A stretch of DNA of 37,668 nucleotides from a virus, in IMG/VR virus record IMGVR_UViG_3300042465_002205, positions 1 to 37,668 of that record; one strand, 5' to 3'. Position 1 is the first letter of the stretch. Each line of letters starts with the position of its first letter. Below are positions 14,091-22,119 of the stretch, in pieces. Below the pieces are notes generated by a model. It was not told where the DNA came from and made no database searches. It worked only from the letters and a program-made list of their open reading frames with translations. The position numbers and the translations under genes are program-made.

Positions 14091-14857
14091 TGTTACAGGG
14101 CAAAAAAGCAACTCTAATTGTGATGGATGATTTTGGTATGGCGTTCTCTAGCGCAGATGTAAGGAAGATTAATACTATCAAGGATATCTTCCGTGCTAAG
14201 ATGGGAGACTTTGATGAAGAACTTCCTATGGCGTATACCCAGTATTTCAAGGACGGCATCATTACCGGCGGTGCTTTTGCCTCTCTGTGGCACCATGAAG
14301 AGCCTAAGGACTGGGACTTCTATTTTACAGATGGTAATATGATGTCCGACTTTCAGGCTAAAGTGATGAACGGTGACCCGGCTGGCCTCTTGTTACAATG
14401 CGTTAAGGACACTGGTCCATACTTCACGCAAGTCCAGGTTGATGGTAAGCTGGTTACCGCTAATGCCGTGACGCTCAAGTGCGGTCTCCAAATGATTACG
14501 ATGGCAACGGCCAATCACCGCAAGTATTTTGATTTCATTCACTGTATGCCATACTATGACTACAACAAGGATGAATTGTATATCAGCCCTCAACAGCTGG
14601 ACGCCATCAAGCGCAAGCAGATTATCAAGAACCCCAACTTTAAGGGCACACCGAAGCCATTCCGTGTGGAGAAATATCTTGACCGCGGCTGGTCTCTATT
14701 GACTACCGATACACAGGGCACGATGAGTCATCATGCACTTAGGGCAGCGCCGGCTGGCGGAATACCGGGAGAAATGCGATTGTCCAATAATGGTACTACC
14801 CTAGAATATTATGATGGCACAGCATGGGTCATGACTGGTAATCAAAAAACCGCTTGA
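14090..14857 (+). CDS. Nucleotidyltransferase-fold protein with structural-protein-like tail
   Basis: The 255-residue product has GGAFASLWHHEEPKDWDFYF at about 64-83, which matches the GG...DxDxxF core of pol-beta-type nucleotidyltransferases. The following region carries strands that alternate with basic patches. The last ~45 residues (GGIPGEMRLSNNGTTLEYYD, then GTAWV) look unlike the catalytic part and instead resemble the GEIRLN..T..LEYYDGT.W repeat of phage fibre and virion proteins. Starts GTG 14090 and ATG 14123 are both possible; GTG overlaps the previous stop. A fused virion-association tail is an inference. Confidence 0.65.
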   Translation: MLQGKKATLIVMDDFGMAFSSADVRKINTIKDIFRAKMGDFDEELPMAYTQYFKDGIITGGAFASLWHHEEPKDWDFYFTDGNMMSDFQAKVMNGDPAGLLLQCVKDTGPYFTQVQVDGKLVTANAVTLKCGLQMITMATANHRKYFDFIHCMPYYDYNKDELYISPQQLDAIKRKQIIKNPNFKGTPKPFRVEKYLDRGWSLLTTDTQGTMSHHALRAAPAGGIPGEMRLSNNGTTLEYYDGTAWVMTGNQKTA

Positions 14858-14910
14858 CATTTCCTACGAATCTGCTATTGTAAGAATATAGAGTGAAAAA
14901 GGAGATTGTT
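14854..14910 (+). promoter_or_regulatory. GANTC-type early promoter
   Basis: TTGACA (14854-14859), a 16-bp spacer with ACGAATCTGC, -10 TATTGT (14876-14881). The leader differs: AAGGAG then ATTGTT before ATG 14911, without GATTCG. Confidence 0.82.
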
Positions 14911-15171
14911 ATGCGAGTCGAACCTGTTGGTATGAATATTCAAGGTGTTGTGAGCCAGATTTGCAACTTCCTAGCCTATGTCGGTGACTTTTACGCCGAG
15001 GGTGGTCTATATGATATGGGTGCGTCCTCGCGCCAGATCCTTGACGCCTTCGACATTTACGCCAAGCGAGTTGGCTACGAGAACATCGCACTGGACTCGG
15101 TAGACCGTGAGGCTATTCGTGATATTATGATTGATGAATTTGGATTGGAGTTTCCACACAATGCGACATAA
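14911..15171 (+). CDS. Hypothetical protein upstream of DNA ligase
   Basis: The 86-residue product is helical and acidic (RQILDAFDIYAKRVG, AIRDIMIDEFGLEF). It overlaps the ligase start by 11 bases, suggesting coupled translation. Not recognised. Confidence 0.68.
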   Translation: MRVEPVGMNIQGVVSQICNFLAYVGDFYAEGGLYDMGASSRQILDAFDIYAKRVGYENIALDSVDREAIRDIMIDEFGLEFPHNAT

Positions 15172-16462
15172 ATGGATTGAACAACTAAACGAGTCCGATA
15201 GCCGCCTGCACAAGGAAGATGTCCTTGCGCGGGCGTTGATTGCAGGTGACCGTATTTTCCTTCACGGCCTGCAGACATGCTATAATCCGTATATCACCTT
15301 TGGTGTGAAGCAGATACCGTCAACTGAGGGCATCACTGGTGCACCGAATCCGTATGTGGAGTTTGATATTCTCCTTACCAAACTGTCTACCAGGCAGTTA
15401 ACTGGTCATGCAGCCCGTGACGCCATTCTTGGCATGTCCCTCAAGTTTGACAGTGATGAGTGGAATCTGTTCCTTGCTCCTATCCTGCGCCGTGATATGC
15501 GGTGCGGTATTAGTGAGAAGACCATCAATAAGGTATGCAAGGGTACCGACTACGTGATACCCACCTTTGGTTGCCAGCTTGCTGCTAACAGCGAAGGGCG
15601 ACCAGAGATGGTAGGTACCAAGTGGCTTGAGCCTAAGCTGGATGGTGCCCGTGTGTTGCTGATGGTTACCGAAGATAATACAGCCACGTGCTACAGTCGC
15701 AACGGTAAGGTATTTGATAACTTCCCACATGTGGAACAACAGGTCCTGAGCAATGTGTATGCTATCCGTGCTTACCTTAAAACCAAGGGTGGCTTCGTGC
15801 TTGATGGCGAGATTATGGGCAAGTCCTTTCAAGACCTGATGCGTCAAGCACAGCGTAAGGAGAACGTCCAGACACAGGACACCGTGTTCAACGTGTTTGA
15901 CATTCTACCTCTTGAGGACTTCAAGCGTGGCTTCTGGAATGCACAGCTACGCAAGCGGCTTGCAATCCTGACTGAAATGCAGCCTGTATTTGATGCCATG
16001 CCTAACGTTACGCGGGTAGATAGCCAGATTGTGGTAGACCTCAGTACCGAAGAAGGCCGCAACAAGCTCCATGAGTATGCCACAGAGATGGTAACGGCTG
16101 GGTTCGAAGGCATCATGATTAAGGACATGGAAGCACCGTATGAGTGTAAGCGCAACACCTTCTGGATGAAGTGGAAGCCTGTAATTACCGTAGACCTTCC
16201 TGTCATTGGTCTAGAAGAAGGCACTGGTCGCAACAAGGAGCGTCTGGGCGCTCTAGTGTGCAGTGGCATTGACCACGGTAAAGATATCACAGTCAACGTT
16301 GGTAGTGGCTTTAGTGACACCGAGCGTGACCTATTCTGGAATCAGAAGAGTGATGTGGTAGGCCGCACAGTGGAAATCCTGTGTGATGTAATAACTCAGA
16401 ACCAAGACGGCAGCTATTCGCTGCGGTTCCCACGGTTCGTTAGGTTTAGAGAGGACAAATAA
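15161..16462 (+). CDS. ATP-dependent DNA ligase
   Basis: The 433-residue product has ligase motif I EPKLDGAR with the adenylated Lys159 and Arg164, motif III (GFVLDGEIMG), motif IV (FEGIMIKD), motif V (FWMKWKP) and a C-terminal OB-fold stretch (LGALVCSG, VNVGSGFSD, VEILCDVI, LRFPRFVRFRED). It seals nicks during phage replication and repair. The length fits phage ligases with an N-terminal helical domain. ATG 15161 has GGAG 10 bases upstream. Confidence 0.95.
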   Translation: MRHKWIEQLNESDSRLHKEDVLARALIAGDRIFLHGLQTCYNPYITFGVKQIPSTEGITGAPNPYVEFDILLTKLSTRQLTGHAARDAILGMSLKFDSDEWNLFLAPILRRDMRCGISEKTINKVCKGTDYVIPTFGCQLAANSEGRPEMVGTKWLEPKLDGARVLLMVTEDNTATCYSRNGKVFDNFPHVEQQVLSNVYAIRAYLKTKGGFVLDGEIMGKSFQDLMRQAQRKENVQTQDTVFNVFDILPLEDFKRGFWNAQLRKRLAILTEMQPVFDAMPNVTRVDSQIVVDLSTEEGRNKLHEYATEMVTAGFEGIMIKDMEAPYECKRNTFWMKWKPVITVDLPVIGLEEGTGRNKERLGALVCSGIDHGKDITVNVGSGFSDTERDLFWNQKSDVVGRTVEILCDVITQNQDGSYSLRFPRFVRFREDK

Positions 16463-16887
16463 TGGGTGATGATGACGATTATGCATCGATTTTAAATAAA
16501 ACTCTTACTGGAACGGTATACAAGGCCGCAAGCGCCGCTTGGAAGGCTAATGATTGGGATAGTGCGTCACTTCCAAGTGGCGGCGGTGGAGCTGGTGGTT
16601 CCATCACCGCGGTCACGAATACCTATACTCAAAGTCCAGGAGAACTGCTGGATTATACCATGAAGTATGACATGCATTGGATACAGGCATCTGGTATGCC
16701 AGAGGTAGAACTGAATTTGCATGTCAAGCGGGAACTTGCCGCCAAGTTGGCACAACAGATGATGGACGACGGACATATCGTGTTTACGAAACAGCATGAC
16801 CTGGCAGACAACTCCATGCGCTTCAAAGCCTACACCTGGGTAGGCAACAAAGATTTTATTGAACAACAACGAAAGAACAAGCGATGA
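16462..16887 (+). CDS. Hypothetical protein with glycine-rich linker
   Basis: The 141-residue product has an acidic start (GDDDDYASIL), a GGGGAGGS linker near residue 39-46, and a C-terminal alpha/beta part (VELNLHVKRELAAKLAQQMMDDGHIVFTK). The ATG overlaps the ligase stop. It could be a two-part adaptor; not recognised. Confidence 0.68.
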   Translation: MGDDDDYASILNKTLTGTVYKAASAAWKANDWDSASLPSGGGGAGGSITAVTNTYTQSPGELLDYTMKYDMHWIQASGMPEVELNLHVKRELAAKLAQQMMDDGHIVFTKQHDLADNSMRFKAYTWVGNKDFIEQQRKNKR

Positions 16888-17063
16888 CCGAAATTACACA
16901 AGAAATGAAAATTACCGCAATCGCGGGCGATATCTACCAAGGCATGACCCAGACCGAAGTGGATGCGTTTGTCATTCGCCAAATCGAAGCCTCACTTGAA
17001 CTCCTACCAGAATCCGATGTGAACGGAATGTATCAAGAAATCTTAGCAGAAATCGCCATTTGA
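16884..17063 (+). CDS. Hypothetical small helical protein
   Basis: The 59-residue acidic product starts in an ATGA overlap. It is predicted helical throughout (TEVDAFVIRQIEASLELL). Not recognised. Confidence 0.6.
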   Translation: MTEITQEMKITAIAGDIYQGMTQTEVDAFVIRQIEASLELLPESDVNGMYQEILAEIAI

Positions 17064-17076
17064 CCAAACGAATCGC

Positions 17077-17138
17077 TTGACTTCTCCTGCGAATCTGCTA
17101 TTGTTAGATAGTAGTGAGAAGAAAGAGAGTGATTCGAA
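17077..17138 (+). promoter_or_regulatory. GANTC-type early promoter and leader
   Basis: TTGACT (17077-17082), a 16-bp spacer with GCGAATCTGC, -10 TATTGT (17099-17104). The leader ends GTGATTCGAA before ATG 17139. A further CGAATC at 17068-17073 lies just upstream of the -35, giving three GANTC sites in about 70 bp. Confidence 0.86.
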
Positions 17139-17375
17139 ATGATTGATATCCTAGAAAACGTAGCGAAGTTTGACCGCGTTGTTGCCGAGCATGTCCTGTG
17201 GATGTTTGATGACGCCGAAGAGATTGGAAGCAGCGATATCAACGCCTGCGTGAACAACATCCTGATGGAATATTACCCCAAGGCTAGCGATGCTCCTGCT
17301 CACCAGTTTTCTATTGCTAAGATTGCTGTTCGTCAGGCCCTCTTCAACATGGAAGATATTCGCAACCTCTATTAA
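17139..17375 (+). CDS. Hypothetical protein
   Basis: The 78-residue product is helical and acidic (VAEHVLWMFDDAEEIG, ACVNNILMEYY). It starts after a complete conserved leader. Not recognised. Confidence 0.68.
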   Translation: MIDILENVAKFDRVVAEHVLWMFDDAEEIGSSDINACVNNILMEYYPKASDAPAHQFSIAKIAVRQALFNMEDIRNLY

Positions 17376-17383
17376 TTTAGGGG

Positions 17384-17445
17384 TTGACATTCTGGTAAAT
17401 CCTGCTATTGTTAGATAGTAGTCAGTGAGAAGAAAGTGATTCGTT
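17384..17445 (+). promoter_or_regulatory. Early promoter, leader GATTC only
   Basis: TTGACA (17384-17389), a 16-bp spacer reading GTAAATCCTGC, -10 TATTGT (17406-17411). Spacer GAATC is degenerate; the leader keeps GTGATTCGTT before ATG 17446. Confidence 0.82.
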
Positions 17446-17619
17446 ATGATGAAGTATCAGTTTGAAGCAAACGGTAAGAAGATTGTGGTTGAAGCAGAAC
17501 GTATGGTTGAGGCCATGACCAAAGCCAACAAAGAGTTCGGTGGTCTGCCACAGGGTGCCTGGGTAGCCAAGAGTTCTATCCGCAGTTTCTACTGGGCAGC
17601 TGGTAATTTTTTTGATTGA
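17446..17619 (+). CDS. Hypothetical small protein
   Basis: The 57-residue product starts directly after the conserved leader (MMKYQFEANGKKIVVEAE). It has a beta-alpha-beta look, with a PQGAWVAKSS strand near the end. Not recognised. Confidence 0.68.
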   Translation: MMKYQFEANGKKIVVEAERMVEAMTKANKEFGGLPQGAWVAKSSIRSFYWAAGNFFD

Positions 17620-17630
17620 GGAGTTTTGAT

Positions 17631-17813
17631 ATGAACGGTTTTGAACAGAGTATCGCAGCGATTACAGGTCGCACTTTGCATAGTGAAGTAAATGAAATTG
17701 TCCAGCAAATGTATGCATACGGTCTCCGCTTTAGCGAACTGTCGGCTGCTTCTTTTAAAACATGGGCCAAGCGTTGTGAACGTGAATTGGTAGATGCTGC
17801 AATCCTCAACTAA
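17631..17813 (+). CDS. Hypothetical small helical protein
   Basis: The 60-residue product is preceded by GAGGAGTTTTGAT, a leader nearly identical to that of the next gene. It is helical (EVNEIVQQMYAYGLRF, WAKRCERELVDAAI). Not recognised. Confidence 0.65.
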   Translation: MNGFEQSIAAITGRTLHSEVNEIVQQMYAYGLRFSELSAASFKTWAKRCERELVDAAILN

Positions 17814-17824
17814 GGAGTTTTGAT

Positions 17825-18028
17825 ATGATTGATGTTACTGAAATGACCGATGCCGAATTGCTCTCGGCTCTTATCGAGGGTGCCAATGTTCCCTCCGAGT
17901 CTTTTGTTGCCTATAAGGCAGGATACTATGAATCCACCCTTCTCGCTATGATGGCACGGTTTCCAGAAGTGCGGAAAGAGATTGGTGAGCGGACCCGGAT
18001 GGCCAAGTGGATGAAAGAAGGAGTTTGA
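17825..18028 (+). CDS. Hypothetical small protein
   Basis: The 67-residue product is preceded by AAGGAGTTTTGAT, matching the leader of the gene before. It is helical and contains MTDAELLSALIEG and RTRMAKWMKEG. The shared leader suggests equal, strong translation of the pair. Confidence 0.65.
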   Translation: MIDVTEMTDAELLSALIEGANVPSESFVAYKAGYYESTLLAMMARFPEVRKEIGERTRMAKWMKEGV

Positions 18029-18032
18029 TTAG

Positions 18033-18473
18033 ATGCCTAATTGGTGTAGTAATACTGTTACCGTTGAACATGCGGACCCCGCAATGATTGACAAGTTTGA
18101 ACAAGCTGTCCGGGAGAGCAATCTGTTCCAGACGTTTGTTCCTCTCACTGAATGGAAATATGATGATGCCGTTGAATCTTGGGGTACCAAGTGGGATATC
18201 TCCAATGGTGAGGTAATCGACCGCTATATGCCCGAGGTGCTTTGCGTAGCCTTTGAGACCGCGTGGTCGCCACCCATTGCATTCTATGATGACCTCATGC
18301 ATCTAGGATTTACCGTCAACGCACACTATTTTGAGTCGTCCTTCGTCGGCCAATATATAAATGGCGAAGATGAATGCTATGATGTTGATCCAGACGACCT
18401 GTCCAATATCCCAGAAGATATGAACGAAATGTGGGGTATCACCGAGATGTATGAGGACTGGGATGCTGACTAA
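18033..18473 (+). CDS. YubB/Api92-like ferredoxin-fold protein (DUF1281-like)
   Basis: The 146-residue product starts MPNWCSNTVTVEH, the family's hallmark N-terminus, followed by a small alpha/beta domain (FETAWSPPIAFYDDLMHLGF) and an acidic C-terminus. The family is common on phages and plasmids with unknown function. GAAGGAG precedes the start. Confidence 0.8.
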   Translation: MPNWCSNTVTVEHADPAMIDKFEQAVRESNLFQTFVPLTEWKYDDAVESWGTKWDISNGEVIDRYMPEVLCVAFETAWSPPIAFYDDLMHLGFTVNAHYFESSFVGQYINGEDECYDVDPDDLSNIPEDMNEMWGITEMYEDWDAD

Positions 18474-18639
18474 AGAACAGGAAGCCATTGACAACCTCCG
18501 TTGGCGTGAAGCCAAGTGCTGGGACATGGCAGAGGTATTTCTTCTGAACCGTGACGCACATGGTGTAATGGATATGGGTGCTGAATTGCAGTCATTGCAA
18601 CGGGCCATCAATGAATTGGAAAAGCTAAAAGAGGTCTAA
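18463..18639 (+). CDS. Hypothetical small helical protein
   Basis: The 58-residue product overlaps the preceding gene by 11 bases. It is a likely helical hairpin (DNLRWREAKCWDMAEVFLL, QSLQRAINELEKL). Not recognised. Confidence 0.62.
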   Translation: MLTKEQEAIDNLRWREAKCWDMAEVFLLNRDAHGVMDMGAELQSLQRAINELEKLKEV

Positions 18640-18653
18640 TATTCATCTGGACG

Positions 18654-18661
18654 AATAAATA
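18654..18661 (+). promoter_or_regulatory. Late-type box AATAAATA just before a start codon
   Basis: AATAAATA ends 6 bases before ATG 18667, where a late transcript would begin at or near the start codon. There is no Shine-Dalgarno site in the gap, so a leaderless late message is possible. One isolated case; could be chance. Confidence 0.35.
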
Positions 18662-18666
18662 AGAAT

Positions 18667-19230
18667 ATGAATATACTCAAAACCCCACTTACGATAGATG
18701 CACTACGAGAACTCGGTGATCAAGAGAGTGTGATTCCTCATTACATGGGCCTCGGTGTGGTCAAGTTACCCGTGTCTCATCGTTATGCGTATCACTTTTA
18801 TAGCGATAAAGCTGAGGTCTTCTGTGATCCTATACACGAACACAGATTTAACTTTACATCAACTGTGGTGCGTGGTCGATTGAAAAATACTCTATACACA
18901 TTATTCGACGATGATCCAAACTCTCCATACGTGGTTGAGGAGGGAGAATGTGGACCTGGCACCGACAAGACCATAACGATGAGAAACGTTAGGGTACATG
19001 AATCTGCATCATTTGTCACCTCTGAGGGAGAATCCTACTCACTTGCCTATGATACATGGCATAGAGTGGAGTGTCTTACTAACAAAGTGATAACATTCCT
19101 GGACAAACAGCCATTCGTGCATTATATGGGCAGAATTCTACAAGACAGTAGTAATCCATTACCCTGTTCGTTTAGTCGTCCAAAGACAGTGAAAGACTGT
19201 TGGGAAATTATAGAATACACTATCACATAA
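18667..19230 (+). CDS. Cupin-fold protein
   Basis: The 187-residue product has a cupin motif 1-like stretch (DPIHEHRFNFTSTVVRG, His ligand candidates) and a motif 2-like segment (SYSLAYDTWHRVE) about 65 residues later. This spacing fits a single-domain metal-binding cupin. The enzyme type is not clear. Codon use is AT-rich compared with the neighbours. Confidence 0.7.
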   Translation: MNILKTPLTIDALRELGDQESVIPHYMGLGVVKLPVSHRYAYHFYSDKAEVFCDPIHEHRFNFTSTVVRGRLKNTLYTLFDDDPNSPYVVEEGECGPGTDKTITMRNVRVHESASFVTSEGESYSLAYDTWHRVECLTNKVITFLDKQPFVHYMGRILQDSSNPLPCSFSRPKTVKDCWEIIEYTIT

Positions 19231-19236
19231 AAACAC

Positions 19237-19282
19237 TTGATTTTTCGCAAATTGTAATAGTAATTGAAGGAGTATATAAAAT
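19237..19282 (+). promoter_or_regulatory. Weak promoter before SGNH gene
   Basis: TTGATT (19237-19242) is followed by an AT-rich TAATAGTAAT stretch in place of a well-spaced -10. AAGGAG (19267-19272) precedes ATG 19283. Divergent from the main family. Confidence 0.45.
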
Positions 19283-19711
19283 ATGCTTGAATGTTTAATC
19301 ATCGGTGACTCCATCGCCGTAGGTACCAAGATGTTTGCACCCACTGAGTGTGTGTCCTATTCTAAGGGTGGCTTCAACACCTGGCAATGGAACAAGCGTT
19401 GGGGTACCACACCACTAGCGGCTAAGACTGTAGTAATCAGTCTTGGTACCAATGACCACAAAGGTGTGAACACCGCCAAAGAATTGGCCAAGGTGCGGTA
19501 CCGTATCAAGTCTCTCAAGGTAGTATGGATTATGCCTCCGTGTAATCCTAAATTCTGCAAGCCTGGTGTAAATGCCACGGTCAAGCAAATTGCTAACAAC
19601 TACGGTGATACCATCATCGGTACCAAATTCGTGCAGCCAGATGGTGTCCACCCCTCATGGCGTGGGTATAAGCAGCTAGTGACATTCTCAGGGATATCAG
19701 ATTCCAAATGA
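19283..19711 (+). CDS. SGNH/GDSL-type hydrolase
   Basis: The 142-residue product has GDSIAVG (block I, Ser nucleophile at residue 10), SLGTND (block III) and DGVHPSWRGY (block V Asp and His). All catalytic blocks are present in a compact form. Possible substrates are acyl or acetyl esters on host surface glycans. It differs from the 6276 protein in the block sequences. Confidence 0.85.
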   Translation: MLECLIIGDSIAVGTKMFAPTECVSYSKGGFNTWQWNKRWGTTPLAAKTVVISLGTNDHKGVNTAKELAKVRYRIKSLKVVWIMPPCNPKFCKPGVNATVKQIANNYGDTIIGTKFVQPDGVHPSWRGYKQLVTFSGISDSK

Positions 19712-19971
19712 GTAACGCAACTATGATGACCAATCCACGGTCAGTGGCGGTCACACAGCCGACCAGACCTCCCCTGCCGCCTATCAATGTGCCGCTGCCT
19801 GAGAAGATGGAGATTAGAGTGGTAGAATACACCAAGGGTCTCCGTCTTGTCAAGACAGAACTCCAATACCGCATGTGGCACTATGACCAGTATGGTATGG
19901 TGGTATCCAATCCCACCGAATGGGAACAGGTAGAACGTGTTAGGATTGACCTTGACCAAGATATCGCTTGA
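19708..19971 (+). CDS. Hypothetical protein, proline-rich N-terminus
   Basis: The 87-residue product has a Pro-rich stretch (QPTRPPLPPINVPLPEK), then an alternating strand region (IRVVEYTKGLRLVKTELQYRMW). ATGA overlap with the preceding gene. Not recognised. Confidence 0.65.
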   Translation: MSNATMMTNPRSVAVTQPTRPPLPPINVPLPEKMEIRVVEYTKGLRLVKTELQYRMWHYDQYGMVVSNPTEWEQVERVRIDLDQDIA

Positions 19972-20068
19972 TGCCGACAACCGTATGCTCCGTATGGGCT
20001 TCGGTAAGCACAACGGGCGCTGGTTCTTTCGTGTAGATTTATGGTGGTTCGGTGTTAGGTTATCATGA
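19952..20068 (+). CDS. 38-residue protein with TTG start
   Basis: A TTG-started frame gives TKISLDADNRMLRMGFGKH followed by NGRWFFRVDLWWFGVRLS. The regular LDADNR...GFGKHNGRWFFR pattern is protein-like, overlaps the preceding gene by 20 bases and ends in an ATGA overlap with the next start. TAGGA at 19941-19945 gives a ribosome site. No ATG is available in this frame upstream. Confidence 0.6.
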   Translation: MTKISLDADNRMLRMGFGKHNGRWFFRVDLWWFGVRLS

Positions 20069-20571
20069 TGGATACTCTAATCCTAATCGCATTAGAGAAT
20101 GAAGCACCTACCCTCTCTGGCATGGCCAACTGCTATGTCACTGGTATGGGTAAGGTCAACGCAGCCGCCACCGCAGCCAGGCTGATTGAGCGCCACAAAC
20201 CCAAGCGAGTAATCAATTTCGGTACCGCTGGTGGCATCACCGTCACCTCTGGCATTCACCAATGCACCACCTTTACACAGCGAGACTATCATAATCCGTT
20301 TGATACACCACACACTATCGCCACAGTGGGTGACGGTCTGGTACTGTCCACGGGAGATAATTTCGTAGAAGACACCACCAATATCGATGCAGACCTAGTG
20401 GACATGGAAGCATATGCCATTGCTAGAGTGTGTGAAGATACTAATACACCATTTTTCTGCTACAAGTATATCACCGACGAAGCCAACACCTCATCCGAAG
20501 AGGCTTTCGCAAAGCATATCGCGGACGGTGAACCACATTATATGAGAATTTTGTCCGAAAAAATAACTTGA
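20065..20571 (+). CDS. MTA/SAH nucleosidase-like phosphorylase-fold protein
   Basis: The 168-residue product follows the PNP/UDP phosphorylase fold: ILIALENEAP (acid-base Glu region), GMGKVNAA, INFGTAGGI, VDMEAYAIARV (nucleoside-binding Met-Glu) and KYITDEAN with the catalytic Asp. It resembles 5'-methylthioadenosine/S-adenosylhomocysteine nucleosidase. It would relieve SAH inhibition of methyltransferases or alter SAM recycling, which fits a phage that carries its own DNA methylase. Shorter than the usual ~230 residues, so a minimal version. Confidence 0.8.
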   Translation: MMDTLILIALENEAPTLSGMANCYVTGMGKVNAAATAARLIERHKPKRVINFGTAGGITVTSGIHQCTTFTQRDYHNPFDTPHTIATVGDGLVLSTGDNFVEDTTNIDADLVDMEAYAIARVCEDTNTPFFCYKYITDEANTSSEEAFAKHIADGEPHYMRILSEKIT

Positions 20572-20629
20572 CATTTTGGACGAATCTGCTATTGTAAAAT
20601 AGTAGTTTGAAGAGAGAAAGTGATTCGTT
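20568..20629 (+). promoter_or_regulatory. GANTC-type early promoter and leader
   Basis: TTGACA (20568-20573), a 16-bp spacer with GACGAATCTGC, -10 TATTGT (20590-20595). The leader ends GTGATTCGTT before ATG 20630. Confidence 0.86.
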
Positions 20630-20800
20630 ATGTTTGATGAAATTTTTATGAACCTACGTGAAGCTCTTAATGCTAATGGCTTCAACTTACCCTACTATGA
20701 ATGGGATCTGAACGAAAAGGCTAAAGAAGCTGTTGAAGCCTACGGCCGCCGTGAAATCGGGTGTATCGATGCACTTGAACTAATACAGGATGCTATGTGA
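20630..20800 (+). CDS. Hypothetical small protein
   Basis: The 56-residue helical, acidic product starts directly after the conserved leader and ends in an ATGTGATG overlap with the next gene. Not recognised. Confidence 0.68.
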   Translation: MFDEIFMNLREALNANGFNLPYYEWDLNEKAKEAVEAYGRREIGCIDALELIQDAM

Positions 20801-21354
20801 TGATATTGACATTGGACGGGAAGACTGAATTCCCAAGCGAATTTACCTATAGAATGCGTGATATTATCACCGCACTGGAAGGTAGAAATCCCCTATACAA
20901 GTCGCAGCTGGTACGGCTCGTAGTATATCAAGGTCGTCCACGACCCACAATTGAGATGGAAAACCCGGGCAAGGGAAGAGGTATCTATGTCATTGGTCGT
21001 GATAACCCACTGACACCCGCCGAGAACTTCTTGTATTTCGGCTCAACCATCTCCATGGGTCATGAGGAACGACTAAGAAAGATCCTCAGTCACGCAGCCA
21101 ATGTCGTGGGTAAAGGTGACAATATTCTACCGGTCTCACGGTTCATCCGGGACAACTGTAACAAAAATCTACAAAATATTCGCACAATCTTTATACCATT
21201 GGATTGGTCCGATCGTGATATCCGTGACATGGAGATGGCAGTAGTCAATCACATGAAGAGTGTATATGGTCACCTAGTAAAGAACGAACGCTTTGGTAAA
21301 GCACCAACGCGCCCAGCAGTGAGAGAACCAGTGATGGCTCTTGAAGGTATATAA
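20797..21354 (+). CDS. GIY-YIG-like nuclease-fold protein
   Basis: The 185-residue product contains RGIYVIGR...FLYFGST (the two GIY-YIG strands), then an Arg-bearing helix (HEERLRKILSHA) and a later Glu in DMEMAVVNHM that fits the catalytic glutamate position. The order matches GIY-YIG nucleases, although the N-terminal ~65 residues are unfamiliar. It could be a homing or repair nuclease or a degraded relative. Confidence 0.65.
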   Translation: MMILTLDGKTEFPSEFTYRMRDIITALEGRNPLYKSQLVRLVVYQGRPRPTIEMENPGKGRGIYVIGRDNPLTPAENFLYFGSTISMGHEERLRKILSHAANVVGKGDNILPVSRFIRDNCNKNLQNIRTIFIPLDWSDRDIRDMEMAVVNHMKSVYGHLVKNERFGKAPTRPAVREPVMALEGI

Positions 21355-21358
21355 TCGG

Positions 21359-21598
21359 ATGGTAGACTATATCGTAACATACCTCCCGTGGCTGATGTCT
21401 TGCCTTACCATATGGATGACGCTCCTAGCTGGTAACAACCACCAGTCCGCATGGGCAGTCGGGCTTGTCAATCAAGTCCTATGGGTAACATGGATTATCG
21501 CCAGCCAAGCGTGGGGTCTAATCCCTATGAGTATTACACTCGCCATCGTCTATACTCGCAACCATTTCAAGTGGAACACCAGAGAGGAAAGCAAATGA
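21359..21598 (+). CDS. Phage membrane protein, three helices
   Basis: The 79-residue product has hydrophobic segments at about 5-21, 31-46 and 50-64 with conserved-looking WMTLLAGNNHQSAWAVGL and NHFKW motifs. I recognise this as a common small phage membrane family without an assigned function, possibly PnuC-like in shape only. The ATG at 21359 is 5 bases after the preceding stop. Confidence 0.7.
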   Translation: MVDYIVTYLPWLMSCLTIWMTLLAGNNHQSAWAVGLVNQVLWVTWIIASQAWGLIPMSITLAIVYTRNHFKWNTREESK

Positions 21599-21777
21599 AT
21601 ATCAAACTTAAAGCCTGGCTAATCACCCTAGCCATACCAGTCCTAGTGGCTATCTTGACGGTTCTCATCGCAAGGTTCCCGCTGGTAATATTGTTGGTTC
21701 TGGTAGGCGGAGCATTATATCTCTTGTATAGCGGCATATTGAACTATCTTGAATTCAAAGAGAACCGAAACCAATGA
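21595..21777 (+). CDS. Small membrane protein
   Basis: The 60-residue product has two strongly hydrophobic segments (about 7-23 and 26-42) and a basic end. GAGGAAA lies before ATG 21595, which overlaps the previous stop. Not recognised. Confidence 0.65.
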   Translation: MNIKLKAWLITLAIPVLVAILTVLIARFPLVILLVLVGGALYLLYSGILNYLEFKENRNQ

Positions 21778-21793
21778 TATCCCCACCTTTTAC

Positions 21794-21852
21794 TTGACAT
21801 TACCGACGAATCTGCTATTGTAAGAGAGTAGTCAGAGAGAAAGTGATTCGAA
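21794..21852 (+). promoter_or_regulatory. GANTC-type early promoter and leader
   Basis: TTGACA (21794-21799), a 16-bp spacer with GACGAATCTGC, -10 TATTGT (21816-21821). The leader ends GTGATTCGAA before ATG 21853. Confidence 0.86.
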
Positions 21853-22116
21853 ATGAGCAGACCTCAACAAGCAGTGTTAGCAATGGGAAAGTTTCTGCGC
21901 CATCACGGTGTGCGCTATACCAAGCGCCAAGCTGTTGGTAGCGATACGTATTACTACGAGGTGTCGGTGGGCAATACCGTGAAGTTGGTCCGCATAGCAG
22001 ACCATCCTGGTGTTACGAACCGGATGACCTGGCATCCAGACTATAATATCGAGTCGAATGCAGACTTCCGTCGGTTCAAAAAGCAATTCCGCAATACTCT
22101 TCTGGAGATGTATTAA
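21853..22116 (+). CDS. Hypothetical basic protein
   Basis: The 87-residue product is basic and strand-rich (GVRYTKRQAVGSDTYYYEVSVG). It may bind nucleic acid, which is inference from charge only. Starts after a complete conserved leader. Confidence 0.68.
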   Translation: MSRPQQAVLAMGKFLRHHGVRYTKRQAVGSDTYYYEVSVGNTVKLVRIADHPGVTNRMTWHPDYNIESNADFRRFKKQFRNTLLEMY

Positions 22117-22119
22117 ACA

